A stretch of 64,000 nt of DNA. It comes from a bacterium (GTDB lineage: Bacteria; Bacillota; Clostridia; Christensenellales; Aristaeellaceae). The stretch is taken from positions 91,679-155,678 of the forward strand of contig SFTH01000007.1 in the NCBI GenBank assembly GCA_004563405.1. The letters are read 5' to 3'. The position numbers were made by a program, and so were the translations under genes. The stretch's first letter is position 1. The number at the start of each line of letters is the position of its first letter. Shown piece by piece: positions 16,450 through 23,502 of this stretch. The notes beneath the pieces are model-generated. The model made no database searches, had not been told where the DNA came from, and saw only the letters and a program-made list of their open reading frames with translations.

Positions 16450-16503
16450 TCAGGTCTTCTTCTTGCCGCCCTTTTTCTTGCCGCTCTTGGGTTTGCAGGC
16501 CAT
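16450..16503 (-). CDS. Tiny lysine-rich peptide (17 residues)
   Basis: The reading is MACKPKSGKKKGGKKKT: eight of 17 residues are lysine and one is cysteine. GGAGG stands 8 nt before the ATG, unusually good for so short a frame. Similar Lys/Gly-rich mini-proteins are seen in phage gene strings of gut Bacillota (recollection, not searched). It is followed at 23 nt by the 45-residue gene. It could be nucleic-acid binding; that is only a guess from charge. Confidence 0.5.
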   Translation of the reverse strand: MACKPKSGKKKGGKKKT

Positions 16504-16524
16504 CGGACTCACCTCCATTTTCGC

Positions 16525-16557
16525 ATAAAAAAAGCACCCTGCTTTCGCAAAGTGCTT
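16525..16557 (-). terminator. Terminator after the candidate immunity gene
   Basis: On the minus strand AAGCAC (16552-16557) pairs with GTGCTT (16532-16537), followed by a T7 run. It lies just past the 53-residue gene. Confidence 0.75.
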
Positions 16558-16559
16558 GA

Positions 16560-16721
16560 TTATTCTTCGATTACTTCAAATTCTGATGCGGGATAGAGAT
16601 AATCTTCATCTGTCTCGTCAATCACACGGTACCTGTCGCGCTCTTTTCCGATACATTCATAAATCTTTCCCTTCAGCACGGAAAACCTGCTTCCGTTTTC
16701 GCCTATATACTTAACTTTCAT
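16560..16721 (-). CDS. Small acidic SH3-like protein, candidate immunity protein
   Basis: The protein has 53 residues, beginning MKVKYIGENGSRFSVLKGKI and ending in the conserved-looking DETDEDYLYPASEFEVIEE. It is predicted all-beta and acidic. Its ATG at 16721 overlaps the end of the upstream MuF-type gene by 11 nt, and a terminator follows directly, so the two form a closed two-gene unit. Small beta-barrel proteins of this type commonly follow phage minor-head genes in Bacillota. The overlap and the toxin-like domain upstream suggest an immunity role (inference). Confidence 0.65.
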   Translation of the reverse strand: MKVKYIGENGSRFSVLKGKIYECIGKERDRYRVIDETDEDYLYPASEFEVIEE

Positions 16722-17370
16722 CGAAATACCTCTTTACTTTCATCTCAACGCGTTCGTCTCCAGCTTCATACCAATGCAACTCAACATGTTGCTTCTTTCC
16801 ATTTTCGATGATATATCCATCACCGCGAACCTTTTTCCATTCCGCTGCACTGATCTTGTATTCGTTTTCAAGATCATTTGCAATCCGTATCGGAGTATTC
16901 GTACCATTTCCGGCGAAAACTTTCACTTTTGAAATTTTCGTACCCGGCGCGAGCTTTGCATGATTTCCGTTTGGCAGCTTTATCGGATAATTTCTTCCGG
17001 TTGCACCAACGCCTTTGAAAACCTCAATGTCTGGTAGTTCTATTATACCATTATCTCCAGAATTTTCAACGGTTTCAGCGGATTTTTCTGCATCTTTCCA
17101 GCCCGGAAAATGCTTCCCTGTCTTTGCAAAATACTCCGCGTCCGTCATCATCGCATACGAAACGTAGCATCGGCAGTTGATGTCATGCCCCGCCACGCCG
17201 CTCTGCCCGGGCGACATTGCCGTGTTGCCGTCCTGAAGATCAAACGGCTCGTCCGCAAGCACCGTCTGGTCGTCCAGAATCATGTGATTCGGCCCCTTGC
17301 TGGATTGCGCAGCAACCATTGCTTCCAAGCAAAACACGAGGGCTTGCCGCCTGTCCTGCACAGACTGCAA
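16711..17370 (-). CDS. Partial MuF-type phage minor head protein with toxin-like C-terminal domain
   Basis: The frame is 219 residues with a TTG start; it stays open back to a stop at 17458 with no good ribosome-binding site, so the N-terminal part of the head protein is lost. Residues 28-75 hold the typical C-terminal motif of Mu F-like/SPP1 gp7 head proteins (LDDQT, DEPF, AMSPGQSG, INCRCYVSY). After a linker (about 76-115) comes a separate module of about 100 residues (GRNYPIKLPNGNHAKLAPGT to HVELHWYEAGDERVEMKVKRYFDES), placed like the toxin domain of MuF polymorphic toxins of temperate phages. In another frame KQW, a usual MuF motif, appears near 17330, which suggests a frameshift upstream. 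Confidence 0.6.
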   Translation of the reverse strand: MQSVQDRRQALVFCLEAMVAAQSSKGPNHMILDDQTVLADEPFDLQDGNTAMSPGQSGVAGHDINCRCYVSYAMMTDAEYFAKTGKHFPGWKDAEKSAETVENSGDNGIIELPDIEVFKGVGATGRNYPIKLPNGNHAKLAPGTKISKVKVFAGNGTNTPIRIANDLENEYKISAAEWKKVRGDGYIIENGKKQHVELHWYEAGDERVEMKVKRYFDES

Positions 17371-17565
17371 GCCCTCTATGTTGCGAAATGCATTTATCTG
17401 ACCGACTTCTGATGGCGCTTCATTCCCAAGATCCTGCTTTGCTGCAATACGCAGGCTTCACCAGGGCTCGTCCGCCCCGGTTCCGCGCGGCAGAAGCGCC
17501 GGGACCTCGCCCGTGCGCCCTCCGGGAGGCCTGCGCCGCGGTGCCTGCGGCGAGCGGCGGCCGCG

Positions 17566-18399
17566 CTAGAGCGCGATGTCTCCCATGCGCGCAGCGTGAA
17601 AGAGGAACTGCTGGAGCAGGCCCGCGTGGTCGCCCAGGCGCTCCCGGGCAAGGGTCGCCATCCGCCGCCGGTTCGCACAGTCCACGCCGAACCAGCTCAC
17701 GAGCAGGCGCTCCACCCACACGTCCACCGGAAAGGCCGAGGCATGTCCGCAGCCGAACAGCAGCACGCAGTCCGCCACCTTGTCCCCCACGCCCGGCAGG
17801 GTGGTGAGCAGGTTATGGGCGCTATCGTAGTCCATCTCCGAAAGCGCATCCAGCGGAAAGCTCTCTGCAACCCGGCGCGCAGTTGCGATCAGGTAGGGCG
17901 CGCGATAGCCCACGCCCAGGCCGCGCAGCCGCGCCTCGCCGCAATCCGCCAGTGCTTCCGGCGTCGGAAAGCCGTACAGCCGTTCTCCACGACATTCCAC
18001 TTCCGGCCCCAGTTCCCGGCTCAGCGCTTCCACCAGGTGCCGGATTCTCCCTACGTTGTTGTTCGCCGAGAGTATGAATGCGATCAGCGCCTCCCACGGC
18101 GGCTGGTTCAGCACCCGCAGCCCCGGATACAGCGAAACGCATCTCTGCGCCATCGGAATGTGCGCGTACTCCCGCGCAAGCGCGCCATAGTCCCGGTCGA
18201 GATCGAGATACTTCCGAAGCGCGTCCGCCCCCAGTCCGCTCTCCCCGTGGAGGCCGTCCTCCGCCCTCCACAGAAATGCGCGCTCGCCGTCGATCACCGC
18301 GGCGTAGCCCTCGCCCATGCGCCGCCAGTGAAAGCACTGAGCGCTGTCCACGAGCGCGAGCTGCAAATCCAGGGATTCCCCTCCCAGATACACGGCCAT
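17566..18399 (-). CDS. 8-oxoguanine DNA glycosylase/AP lyase (OGG1 family)
   Basis: The protein has 277 residues. An OGG_N-like beta domain (about 1-95) precedes a helix-hairpin-helix-GPD domain with LPGVGDKVADCVLLFG, which holds the catalytic Lys, and AFPVDVWVERLL, which holds the catalytic Asp. SANNNVGRIRHLVEALS matches the N-N-I-R-I motif of the family. It removes oxidised guanine and nicks the abasic site. AAGGAGG precedes the ATG by about 2 nt. It lies between the ribosomal rpmA operon and the prophage scar, with no partner gene. Confidence 0.9.
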   Translation of the reverse strand: MAVYLGGESLDLQLALVDSAQCFHWRRMGEGYAAVIDGERAFLWRAEDGLHGESGLGADALRKYLDLDRDYGALAREYAHIPMAQRCVSLYPGLRVLNQPPWEALIAFILSANNNVGRIRHLVEALSRELGPEVECRGERLYGFPTPEALADCGEARLRGLGVGYRAPYLIATARRVAESFPLDALSEMDYDSAHNLLTTLPGVGDKVADCVLLFGCGHASAFPVDVWVERLLVSWFGVDCANRRRMATLARERLGDHAGLLQQFLFHAARMGDIAL

Positions 18400-18467
18400 C
18401 TCCTCCTTCGTGCATCAAAAGAGCACCAAAGATCGCTCTCTGGTGCTCCTCGCGTTCCGTTGCTGAA

Positions 18468-18764
18468 TTATTCAGCGGCGGCTTCCGTCTTGGGATAGAT
18501 GCTGACCTGCTTGCGGGTCTTGCCCAGACGTTCGAACTTCACGACGCCGTCAATCTTTGCGTAGAGGGTATCGTCGTCACCGATGCCAACGTTGTGGCCC
18601 GGATGGATTTTCGTTCCGCGCTGGCGAACGAGAATGTTTCCCGCCAGAACGAACTGACCATCGCTGCGCTTGGTGCCCAGGCGCTGCGCATGGCTGTCGC
18701 GGCCGTTGCGGGAAGAACCCATTCCCTTCTTATGAGCGAAGAGCTGAAGATTCATTCTGAACAT
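18468..18764 (-). CDS. rpmA: 50S ribosomal protein L27 with Prp-cleaved N-terminal extension
   Basis: The protein has 98 residues: MFRMNLQLFAHKKGMGSSRN and so on, the conserved L27 sequence. The extra N-terminus MFRMNLQLF is the Bacillota-type leader removed by the protease Prp just before AHKKG, exposing the residues that reach the peptidyl transferase centre. The prp gene lies 5 nt upstream. GGAGG sits 8 nt before the ATG at 18764. It is the last gene of rplU-prp-rpmA. Confidence 0.97.
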   Translation of the reverse strand: MFRMNLQLFAHKKGMGSSRNGRDSHAQRLGTKRSDGQFVLAGNILVRQRGTKIHPGHNVGIGDDDTLYAKIDGVVKFERLGKTRKQVSIYPKTEAAAE

Positions 18765-18769
18765 TTGCT

Positions 18770-19123
18770 TTACCTCCGTTCCTTGAAGATAATCCGAAGA
18801 TTGCGAGGGTACTCCCTCTGGATTGCCTGAAGCCCCTGCTCCAGCGTGACCAGCAGAAGCTGTGCCTGCTGGATCTCTGCCTCGCTCGCTTCGGGCGTCA
18901 AACTTGCTTCAATGAACGCTCCATCATCGTCCTGGTCGAACATCACCGGCGCCTTCAGAACGTTTTTCAGTCCGTTGAGCGTCGATTGGGTCAGCGCCGA
19001 AATTGCCGCGCAGACGATATCCGCGCCCGCTTCGGCGTAGTCCGCATGTCCGATGGACGAATATCCGATCAGAGCGCCGTCGGACCGTTTCAGAAAAGTA
19101 ACGGTCGTTCCCCGGTTCTTCAT
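18770..19123 (-). CDS. prp: Ribosomal-processing cysteine protease Prp
   Basis: The protein has 117 residues. The catalytic His and Cys are in YSSIGHADYAEAGADIVCAAISAL, the signature of the Prp/YsxB family, whose job is to trim the L27 N-terminus. Its ATG overlaps the rplU stop codon (TGATG), and rpmA follows at 5 nt, so substrate and protease are co-expressed. Confidence 0.95.
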   Translation of the reverse strand: MKNRGTTVTFLKRSDGALIGYSSIGHADYAEAGADIVCAAISALTQSTLNGLKNVLKAPVMFDQDDDGAFIEASLTPEASEAEIQQAQLLLVTLEQGLQAIQREYPRNLRIIFKERR

Positions 19124-19434
19124 CAGCCGTTGATGGCGGTGATTTCAACCTTGGTGTAGGGCTGACGATGACCCTGCTTCTTGCGCTCGTTCTTCTTGGC
19201 CTTGTACTTATAGACGACGATCTTCTTGGACTTGACCTGCGCCAGGACTTTGCCTTCGACCTTCGCGCCTTCCACGACGGGCTTGCCAATCTTGGTCGCC
19301 TCACCGTCGTTCACGAGCAGAACCTCTTCAAAAGTAACCGCTTCATCCGCCTGCGCGTCGATCTTTTCAACGAAAATAACGTCGCCCTGCTGAACACGGT
19401 ACTGCTTGCCACCGGTCTTAATGACTGCGTACAC
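19123..19434 (-). CDS. rplU: 50S ribosomal protein L21
   Basis: The protein has 103 residues, starting (V)YAVIKTGGKQYRVQQGD and ending YTKVEITAING, the whole L21 fold. The start is taken as GTG at 19434, 8 nt after AGGAGG; the GTG at 19443 touches the ribosome-binding site and would add three residues. First gene of rplU-prp-rpmA, preceded by an L21-type leader and a consensus promoter. Confidence 0.95.
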   Translation of the reverse strand: MYAVIKTGGKQYRVQQGDVIFVEKIDAQADEAVTFEEVLLVNDGEATKIGKPVVEGAKVEGKVLAQVKSKKIVVYKYKAKKNERKKQGHRQPYTKVEITAING

Positions 19435-19443
19435 GCGTTGCAC

Positions 19444-19514
19444 CTCCTATACTCAAATCTCGCCGAAGTTTGGCAGCATTTGCATGCATTTCAAGCCGAC
19501 TTCGAGCGGCTTAC
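19444..19514 (-). promoter_or_regulatory. L21-type leader RNA upstream of rplU
   Basis: Between the promoter and rplU the transcript can fold into an outer TCTCG/CGAGA stem and an inner AAGCCG-N8-CGGCTT hairpin. Position and size agree with the L21 leader family of Bacillota, thought to let the ribosomal protein control its own operon. Assignment rests on position and the two stems only. Confidence 0.5.
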
Positions 19515-19520
19515 CGAGAC

Positions 19521-19549
19521 ATTATACATGTTTTTCCCCGGCTTGTCAA
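19521..19549 (-). promoter_or_regulatory. Consensus promoter of rplU-prp-rpmA
   Basis: On the minus strand a perfect TTGACA (19544-19549) and perfect TATAAT (19521-19526) are 17 nt apart. Confidence 0.85.
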
Positions 19550-19596
19550 TCAAATGCGGCGACAATCCGGGGGAAACATGAAAAAATAACACGATT

Positions 19597-19815
19597 TCAG
19601 CCGTGCAGCCGGACGAGCCAAAGGGCCAGACAGATCAGCCCGGGCAACAGCGCGATGGGCGCGGCGACGCCCAGCGCCACCGCCAGCGCCGCACAGGCCC
19701 GCCGCCTTCCCGGCGGCAGTTTTCCCCGCGCGCAGCCGTGCTGGAGCCACAGGCTCAGTCCAAGGCAGGCCAGGCCCAGTGCGCCCAAAGCCGCAACCAG
19801 ATACTGCACCCTCAC
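19597..19815 (-). CDS. Small hydrophobic membrane protein of unknown function
   Basis: The frame has 72 residues with two hydrophobic helices (about 3-25 and 42-68) separated by a basic loop (ARGKLPPGRRRA). It starts with GTG 12 nt after the amidase stop and has a GGAAGG-like site upstream, so it probably belongs to the TetR-amidase transcription unit. No family is recognised. Confidence 0.5.
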   Translation of the reverse strand: MRVQYLVAALGALGLACLGLSLWLQHGCARGKLPPGRRRACAALAVALGVAAPIALLPGLICLALWLVRLHG

Positions 19816-19827
19816 GTCCGCCCTTCC

Positions 19828-20757
19828 TCAGCGCTCAAAATAGCGGCATATGCCCTCCACCATGCCCTCCACCAGAAGGGTCTGGTAGTCCGGGTCGTTG
19901 AGCCTTTCGTCCTCCTCGGGGTTGGACAAGAAGCCGCACTCCACCAGTATGCAGGGCACGATGGACCAGTTGTTCATGGTGTAGGTGTCCCGCAGATACA
20001 CGCCGCGCCGCTTCGCGCCGGTACGCTCCACCATCGCGTCCAGCAGCACCTCCGCCGCAGCCTCGCTCTCCTGCTGCTTTTCTCCGGTCTTGCGCACGAA
20101 CATGCCGATGCCGTTGGCACTTCGATCCTCAGCGCCGTCGCAGTGAATGCGCAGCACCAGATCCACGCCCAGCCCGTTCATCAGCTCTGCCCGCTCAAGA
20201 TTGGAAATGTCCACGTCGTTGGTCTCGCGGGTCATGTAAACCGTGCAGCCCAGCTCCTCCAGCGCCGCCCGCAGCTTCAGGCTGATCTCGAGATTGGTGA
20301 TGTACTCCGGAATCCCGGTGCTCCGCCCGGAGGTGCCGGAGGAAACCTTCGCCTTCGTCTCCGTACCGTTGGGGGACACGAGCTCCCGGTCGCTGTTGGC
20401 GTGCTCCTGATGTCCCGGGTCAATGCCAATGCTGATTCCCGCGAGCCGCGGCGAAGCCGTGGGCTCCGGCAGGGGCGTTGCCGTGACCTCCAGCGGCAGG
20501 TCGATCTGCACATCCGTCACCGTGGCCATCTCCTGCTCCTCCTCGGATGCAGGCGTGGCCTCCGCCACATCCTCGTCCTCCGCCTCGCTCCCGGCCACAA
20601 AAACCGCCGTCGGACCGTCCGCTCCGCCGATTATGGCAACGGACGCCGCGGGCGACTGCGCATTTTCTGCCGTCGCAAAGACCGCCGCGGGGCCGTCTGT
20701 GCAGGCCATCGTCAACATCAGCGTCAGAGCCAGACAAAACAAGCGCTTCATAATCAT
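19828..20757 (-). CDS. Secreted N-acetylmuramoyl-L-alanine amidase (Amidase_3)
   Basis: The protein has 309 residues. A signal peptide (about 1-24) is followed by a low-complexity linker (25-105) that contains the motif ADGPTAVFVAG and an imperfect copy TDGPAAVFATA. The catalytic domain shows the zinc and active-site motifs GIDPGHQ, an ISLKLRAALE Glu ligand, LRIHCDGAEDRSANG and LVECGFLSNPEED with the catalytic Glu. It cleaves the amide bond between MurNAc and the stem peptide. The gene starts 1 nt after the TetR gene and is probably co-transcribed with it. Confidence 0.9.
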   Translation of the reverse strand: MIMKRLFCLALTLMLTMACTDGPAAVFATAENAQSPAASVAIIGGADGPTAVFVAGSEAEDEDVAEATPASEEEQEMATVTDVQIDLPLEVTATPLPEPTASPRLAGISIGIDPGHQEHANSDRELVSPNGTETKAKVSSGTSGRSTGIPEYITNLEISLKLRAALEELGCTVYMTRETNDVDISNLERAELMNGLGVDLVLRIHCDGAEDRSANGIGMFVRKTGEKQQESEAAAEVLLDAMVERTGAKRRGVYLRDTYTMNNWSIVPCILVECGFLSNPEEDERLNDPDYQTLLVEGMVEGICRYFER

Positions 20758-20758
20758 T

Positions 20759-21463
20759 CTAACCCTTCTCCCTCAGCAAATTCAGTTCGCCTGTGGTTTG
20801 ACGAAATGCGTTCATCATCTGTTCCACATCAAACAGAAGTATGCTCCCGAAGGGTGCGCCGCACAGGCTCTCCACACTCTCCCGGCAGGCGTCCAGCAAA
20901 TCCATGATCTCGATCACGCACTCCGGCTCCTCCACGCCCGCAGCGAGTATGCGGCAGGCTTCATCGTTGACATCGCTGCCCAGCATCAGCAGAAGGCTAC
21001 CCAACTGTCCCGGGTGCCGGGTGAAGAACGCACCCTGGGCCACACCCTCCCGCAGCGCCTCGTCCATCATGGGCCGCAGTCCGTCCAGCATGAAGCGGCG
21101 CATCTGATCCCGGAAGTGCACATCGCCGTCGAGGTAGCTCGCCTTCAGAACCAGCGCGACGTATCGGGGCTCCTCACGGCGAAACAGATTCAGCGCACCC
21201 AAAAGCAGATTGAGCTTCTGCACCGCGTCCAGCTTTCCGGAATAGAACTCCGTGCGCAGCCGATCCAACTCCCGTCCGCCCCGCTGGCGGCAGATCTCCT
21301 CCAGAAGCGCGTTCTTGGAATCAAAATAATGATAGAAGCCGCCCTTGGAAATGGTGAGCGCGTCCAGTATGTCCTGTATGGAAGTCTCCTCGTAGCCCTT
21401 CTCGAAAAACAGCTTTTCAGCGGTTCGAAGGATGGCCTCCTTGCGCAGTTCTCCCTTCTTCAT
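20759..21463 (-). CDS. TetR-family transcriptional regulator
   Basis: The protein has 234 residues. The N-terminal helix-turn-helix has the TetR form AILRTAEKLFFEKGYEETSI, then DILDALTISKGGFYHYFDSK. The C-terminal 170 residues are helical ligand-binding sequence without an obvious subfamily. The ATG at 21463 has GGGGTG 6 nt upstream; the GTG at 21472 is less likely. It is the first gene of the unit with the amidase, so it may control the amidase and itself. Confidence 0.9.
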   Translation of the reverse strand: MKKGELRKEAILRTAEKLFFEKGYEETSIQDILDALTISKGGFYHYFDSKNALLEEICRQRGGRELDRLRTEFYSGKLDAVQKLNLLLGALNLFRREEPRYVALVLKASYLDGDVHFRDQMRRFMLDGLRPMMDEALREGVAQGAFFTRHPGQLGSLLLMLGSDVNDEACRILAAGVEEPECVIEIMDLLDACRESVESLCGAPFGSILLFDVEQMMNAFRQTTGELNLLREKG

Positions 21464-21536
21464 GCGTTTCACCCCGCTTTCGTTTCCTTCTCCGTTTTCT
21501 CCATTCTACCAAAATCGATCAGAGTCTGTCAACTGA

Positions 21537-23501
21537 TTATCTCCCATGTTTCGTCGGTTTTTTGTCGAATTTCGTCTGTTTTGTTCGCCTTGTATTACCC
21601 ATATCAGGTCGGTTTTTGCCTTTTGCTTCCGCATTTGCTCTGGACGCGCGTCGGTTTGTTCCGTTTGTCCGCGCCTGCGCGGGTTTTGCGTCCCGCTCCT
21701 CCCGTCTACGCTCCCGCTGATAGGGTGGAATCAGACAATCGGATCCCCAGCCAATCAGGTCTTCCCGGCCAGCCCTCTTGAGCGCCTCCCGCACCAGCGG
21801 ATAGTTGGACGGAATGTAGAACTGCATCAGCGCCCGCTGCATGGCCTTTTCCCGCGGATCCCGGGGAACATACACGCGCTTCATGTCCCTCGGATCGAGT
21901 CCGGTATAGAACATGGCGGTGGACATCGTGCCCGGTGTCGGATAGAAATCCTGCACCTGCTCGGGGCGCAGTCCGCTCTTTTTCAGGTAGCAGGCCAATT
22001 GAATCGCATCGTCCAGTGTGCTTCCCGGATGGCTGGACATGAAGTAGGGCACCAGATACTGATCCATGTGGGCGTTTTGGTTGGCCTGCCGGTAGCGGCG
22101 CACGAACTCCTCAAAGACCTCGTTTTCCGGCTTGCCCATGTAGCCCAGCACCCGCGGGCTCACATGCTCCGGCGCGACCTTCAGTTGCCCGGAGACGTGG
22201 TGGCGCACCAGTTCGTTCATGAAGCCGGATTTCGAATCCCGGAGCACATAGTCAAAGCGTATGCCGGAGCGGATGAACACCTTCTTCACGCCCTCAATTT
22301 CCCGCAGTCCCCGCAGGATTTCGATGTACTCCCGGTGATCCGCCCGAAGGTTTTTGCACGGCTCCGGGAACAGGCACTGGCGCTCCCGGCACGCTCCGCA
22401 CTTGAGCTGCTTTGCGCAGGCCGGCTCGCGGAAGTCCGCCGTGGGGCCCCCCACGTCGTGAATATAGCCCTTGAAGCCCGGCAGCTTCGTCAGCAGCCGC
22501 CCCTCCTCCAGTATGGACTCCCGGCTTCGGGAGGTCACAATGCGGCCCTGATGGAAGGTCAGCGCACAGAAGTTGCACGCACCAAAGCAGCCGCGCACCT
22601 GTGTGATGGAAAACTGCACCTCCTGAAGCGCCGGCACGCCTCCCAGGCGATCGTACATCGGATGCCAGGCGCGCTTGTACGGCAGGGCGTACACCGCGTC
22701 CATCTCCGCCCGCGTCAGGGGCAAATCGGGCCGGTTCTGCAAAAGATATCTGCGCCCGTGCTTCTGGGCGATCGGCTTTCCCCGCACCGGATCCTGCTGG
22801 TCGTACTGCGCCTTGAAGGCCTCGGCATAGATGCGCTTGTCCGCCGCGACCGCCTCCATCGGCGCAATCTCCACAAAGTCCTCCGGCAGCTCCCGGGACA
22901 TGACGCAGGTGCCCGGGATGCGCATTTCCGAAAAATCCCGACCGGAGTCGATAAACTCCGCCACCTTCAGTATGCTCCGCTCTCCCATGCCGAACATCAG
23001 AACGTCCGCACAGCTGTCCACCAGCATGGAGTTGCGCACGCGGTCGTCCCAGTAATCGTAGTGGGCAAAGCGCCGCAGCGAAGCCTCCACGCCGCCCACG
23101 ACGATGGGCACGGAGCCGTAGGCCTCGCGGATGCGGTTGGAATAGACCGCCGTAGCGCGATCGGGGCGGCTTCCGGCCCTCCCGCCGGGAGAATACACGT
23201 CCTCGCTCCGGGGCTTCTTCGCCGCGGTATAATGGTTGACCATGGAGTCGATCACGCCCGCCGTGACCAAAAAGCCCAGCCTCGGCCGGCCAAAGCGCTT
23301 GAAATCCGCACAGGAGTGCCAGTCCGGCTGGGGCAGCATGGCCACTCGATAGCCGTTCGCCTCCAGAACCCGGGAGATGATGGCCAGACCGAAGGAGGGG
23401 TGATCCACATAGGCGTCCCCCGTCACATACACAAAATCCGGCGCGTCCCAGCCCAGCGCCCGAACCTCTTCCGGCGTCACGGGCAAAAATCCCTTTGCCA
23501 T
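21537..23501 (-). CDS. YgiQ-family radical SAM protein
   Basis: The protein has 654 residues. The N-terminal region (GWDAPDFVYVTGDAYVDHPSFG) and the radical SAM cluster CFGACNFC (within RGCFGACNFCAL) are diagnostic, followed by a Cys-rich stretch (CAKQLKCGACRERQC). The C-terminus is basic and low complexity. Substrate is unknown for the family. It starts 1 nt after mfd and so forms pth-mfd-ygiQ. Confidence 0.93.
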   Translation of the reverse strand: MAKGFLPVTPEEVRALGWDAPDFVYVTGDAYVDHPSFGLAIISRVLEANGYRVAMLPQPDWHSCADFKRFGRPRLGFLVTAGVIDSMVNHYTAAKKPRSEDVYSPGGRAGSRPDRATAVYSNRIREAYGSVPIVVGGVEASLRRFAHYDYWDDRVRNSMLVDSCADVLMFGMGERSILKVAEFIDSGRDFSEMRIPGTCVMSRELPEDFVEIAPMEAVAADKRIYAEAFKAQYDQQDPVRGKPIAQKHGRRYLLQNRPDLPLTRAEMDAVYALPYKRAWHPMYDRLGGVPALQEVQFSITQVRGCFGACNFCALTFHQGRIVTSRSRESILEEGRLLTKLPGFKGYIHDVGGPTADFREPACAKQLKCGACRERQCLFPEPCKNLRADHREYIEILRGLREIEGVKKVFIRSGIRFDYVLRDSKSGFMNELVRHHVSGQLKVAPEHVSPRVLGYMGKPENEVFEEFVRRYRQANQNAHMDQYLVPYFMSSHPGSTLDDAIQLACYLKKSGLRPEQVQDFYPTPGTMSTAMFYTGLDPRDMKRVYVPRDPREKAMQRALMQFYIPSNYPLVREALKRAGREDLIGWGSDCLIPPYQRERRREERDAKPAQARTNGTNRRASRANAEAKGKNRPDMGNTRRTKQTKFDKKPTKHGR

Positions 23502-23502
23502 T

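Noticed and set aside
17394..17678. Minus-strand frame between the MuF-type gene and the glycosylase gene, ending in IGLMK-like text
   Set aside because: It overlaps the real glycosylase end in another frame and has no phage or other signature.
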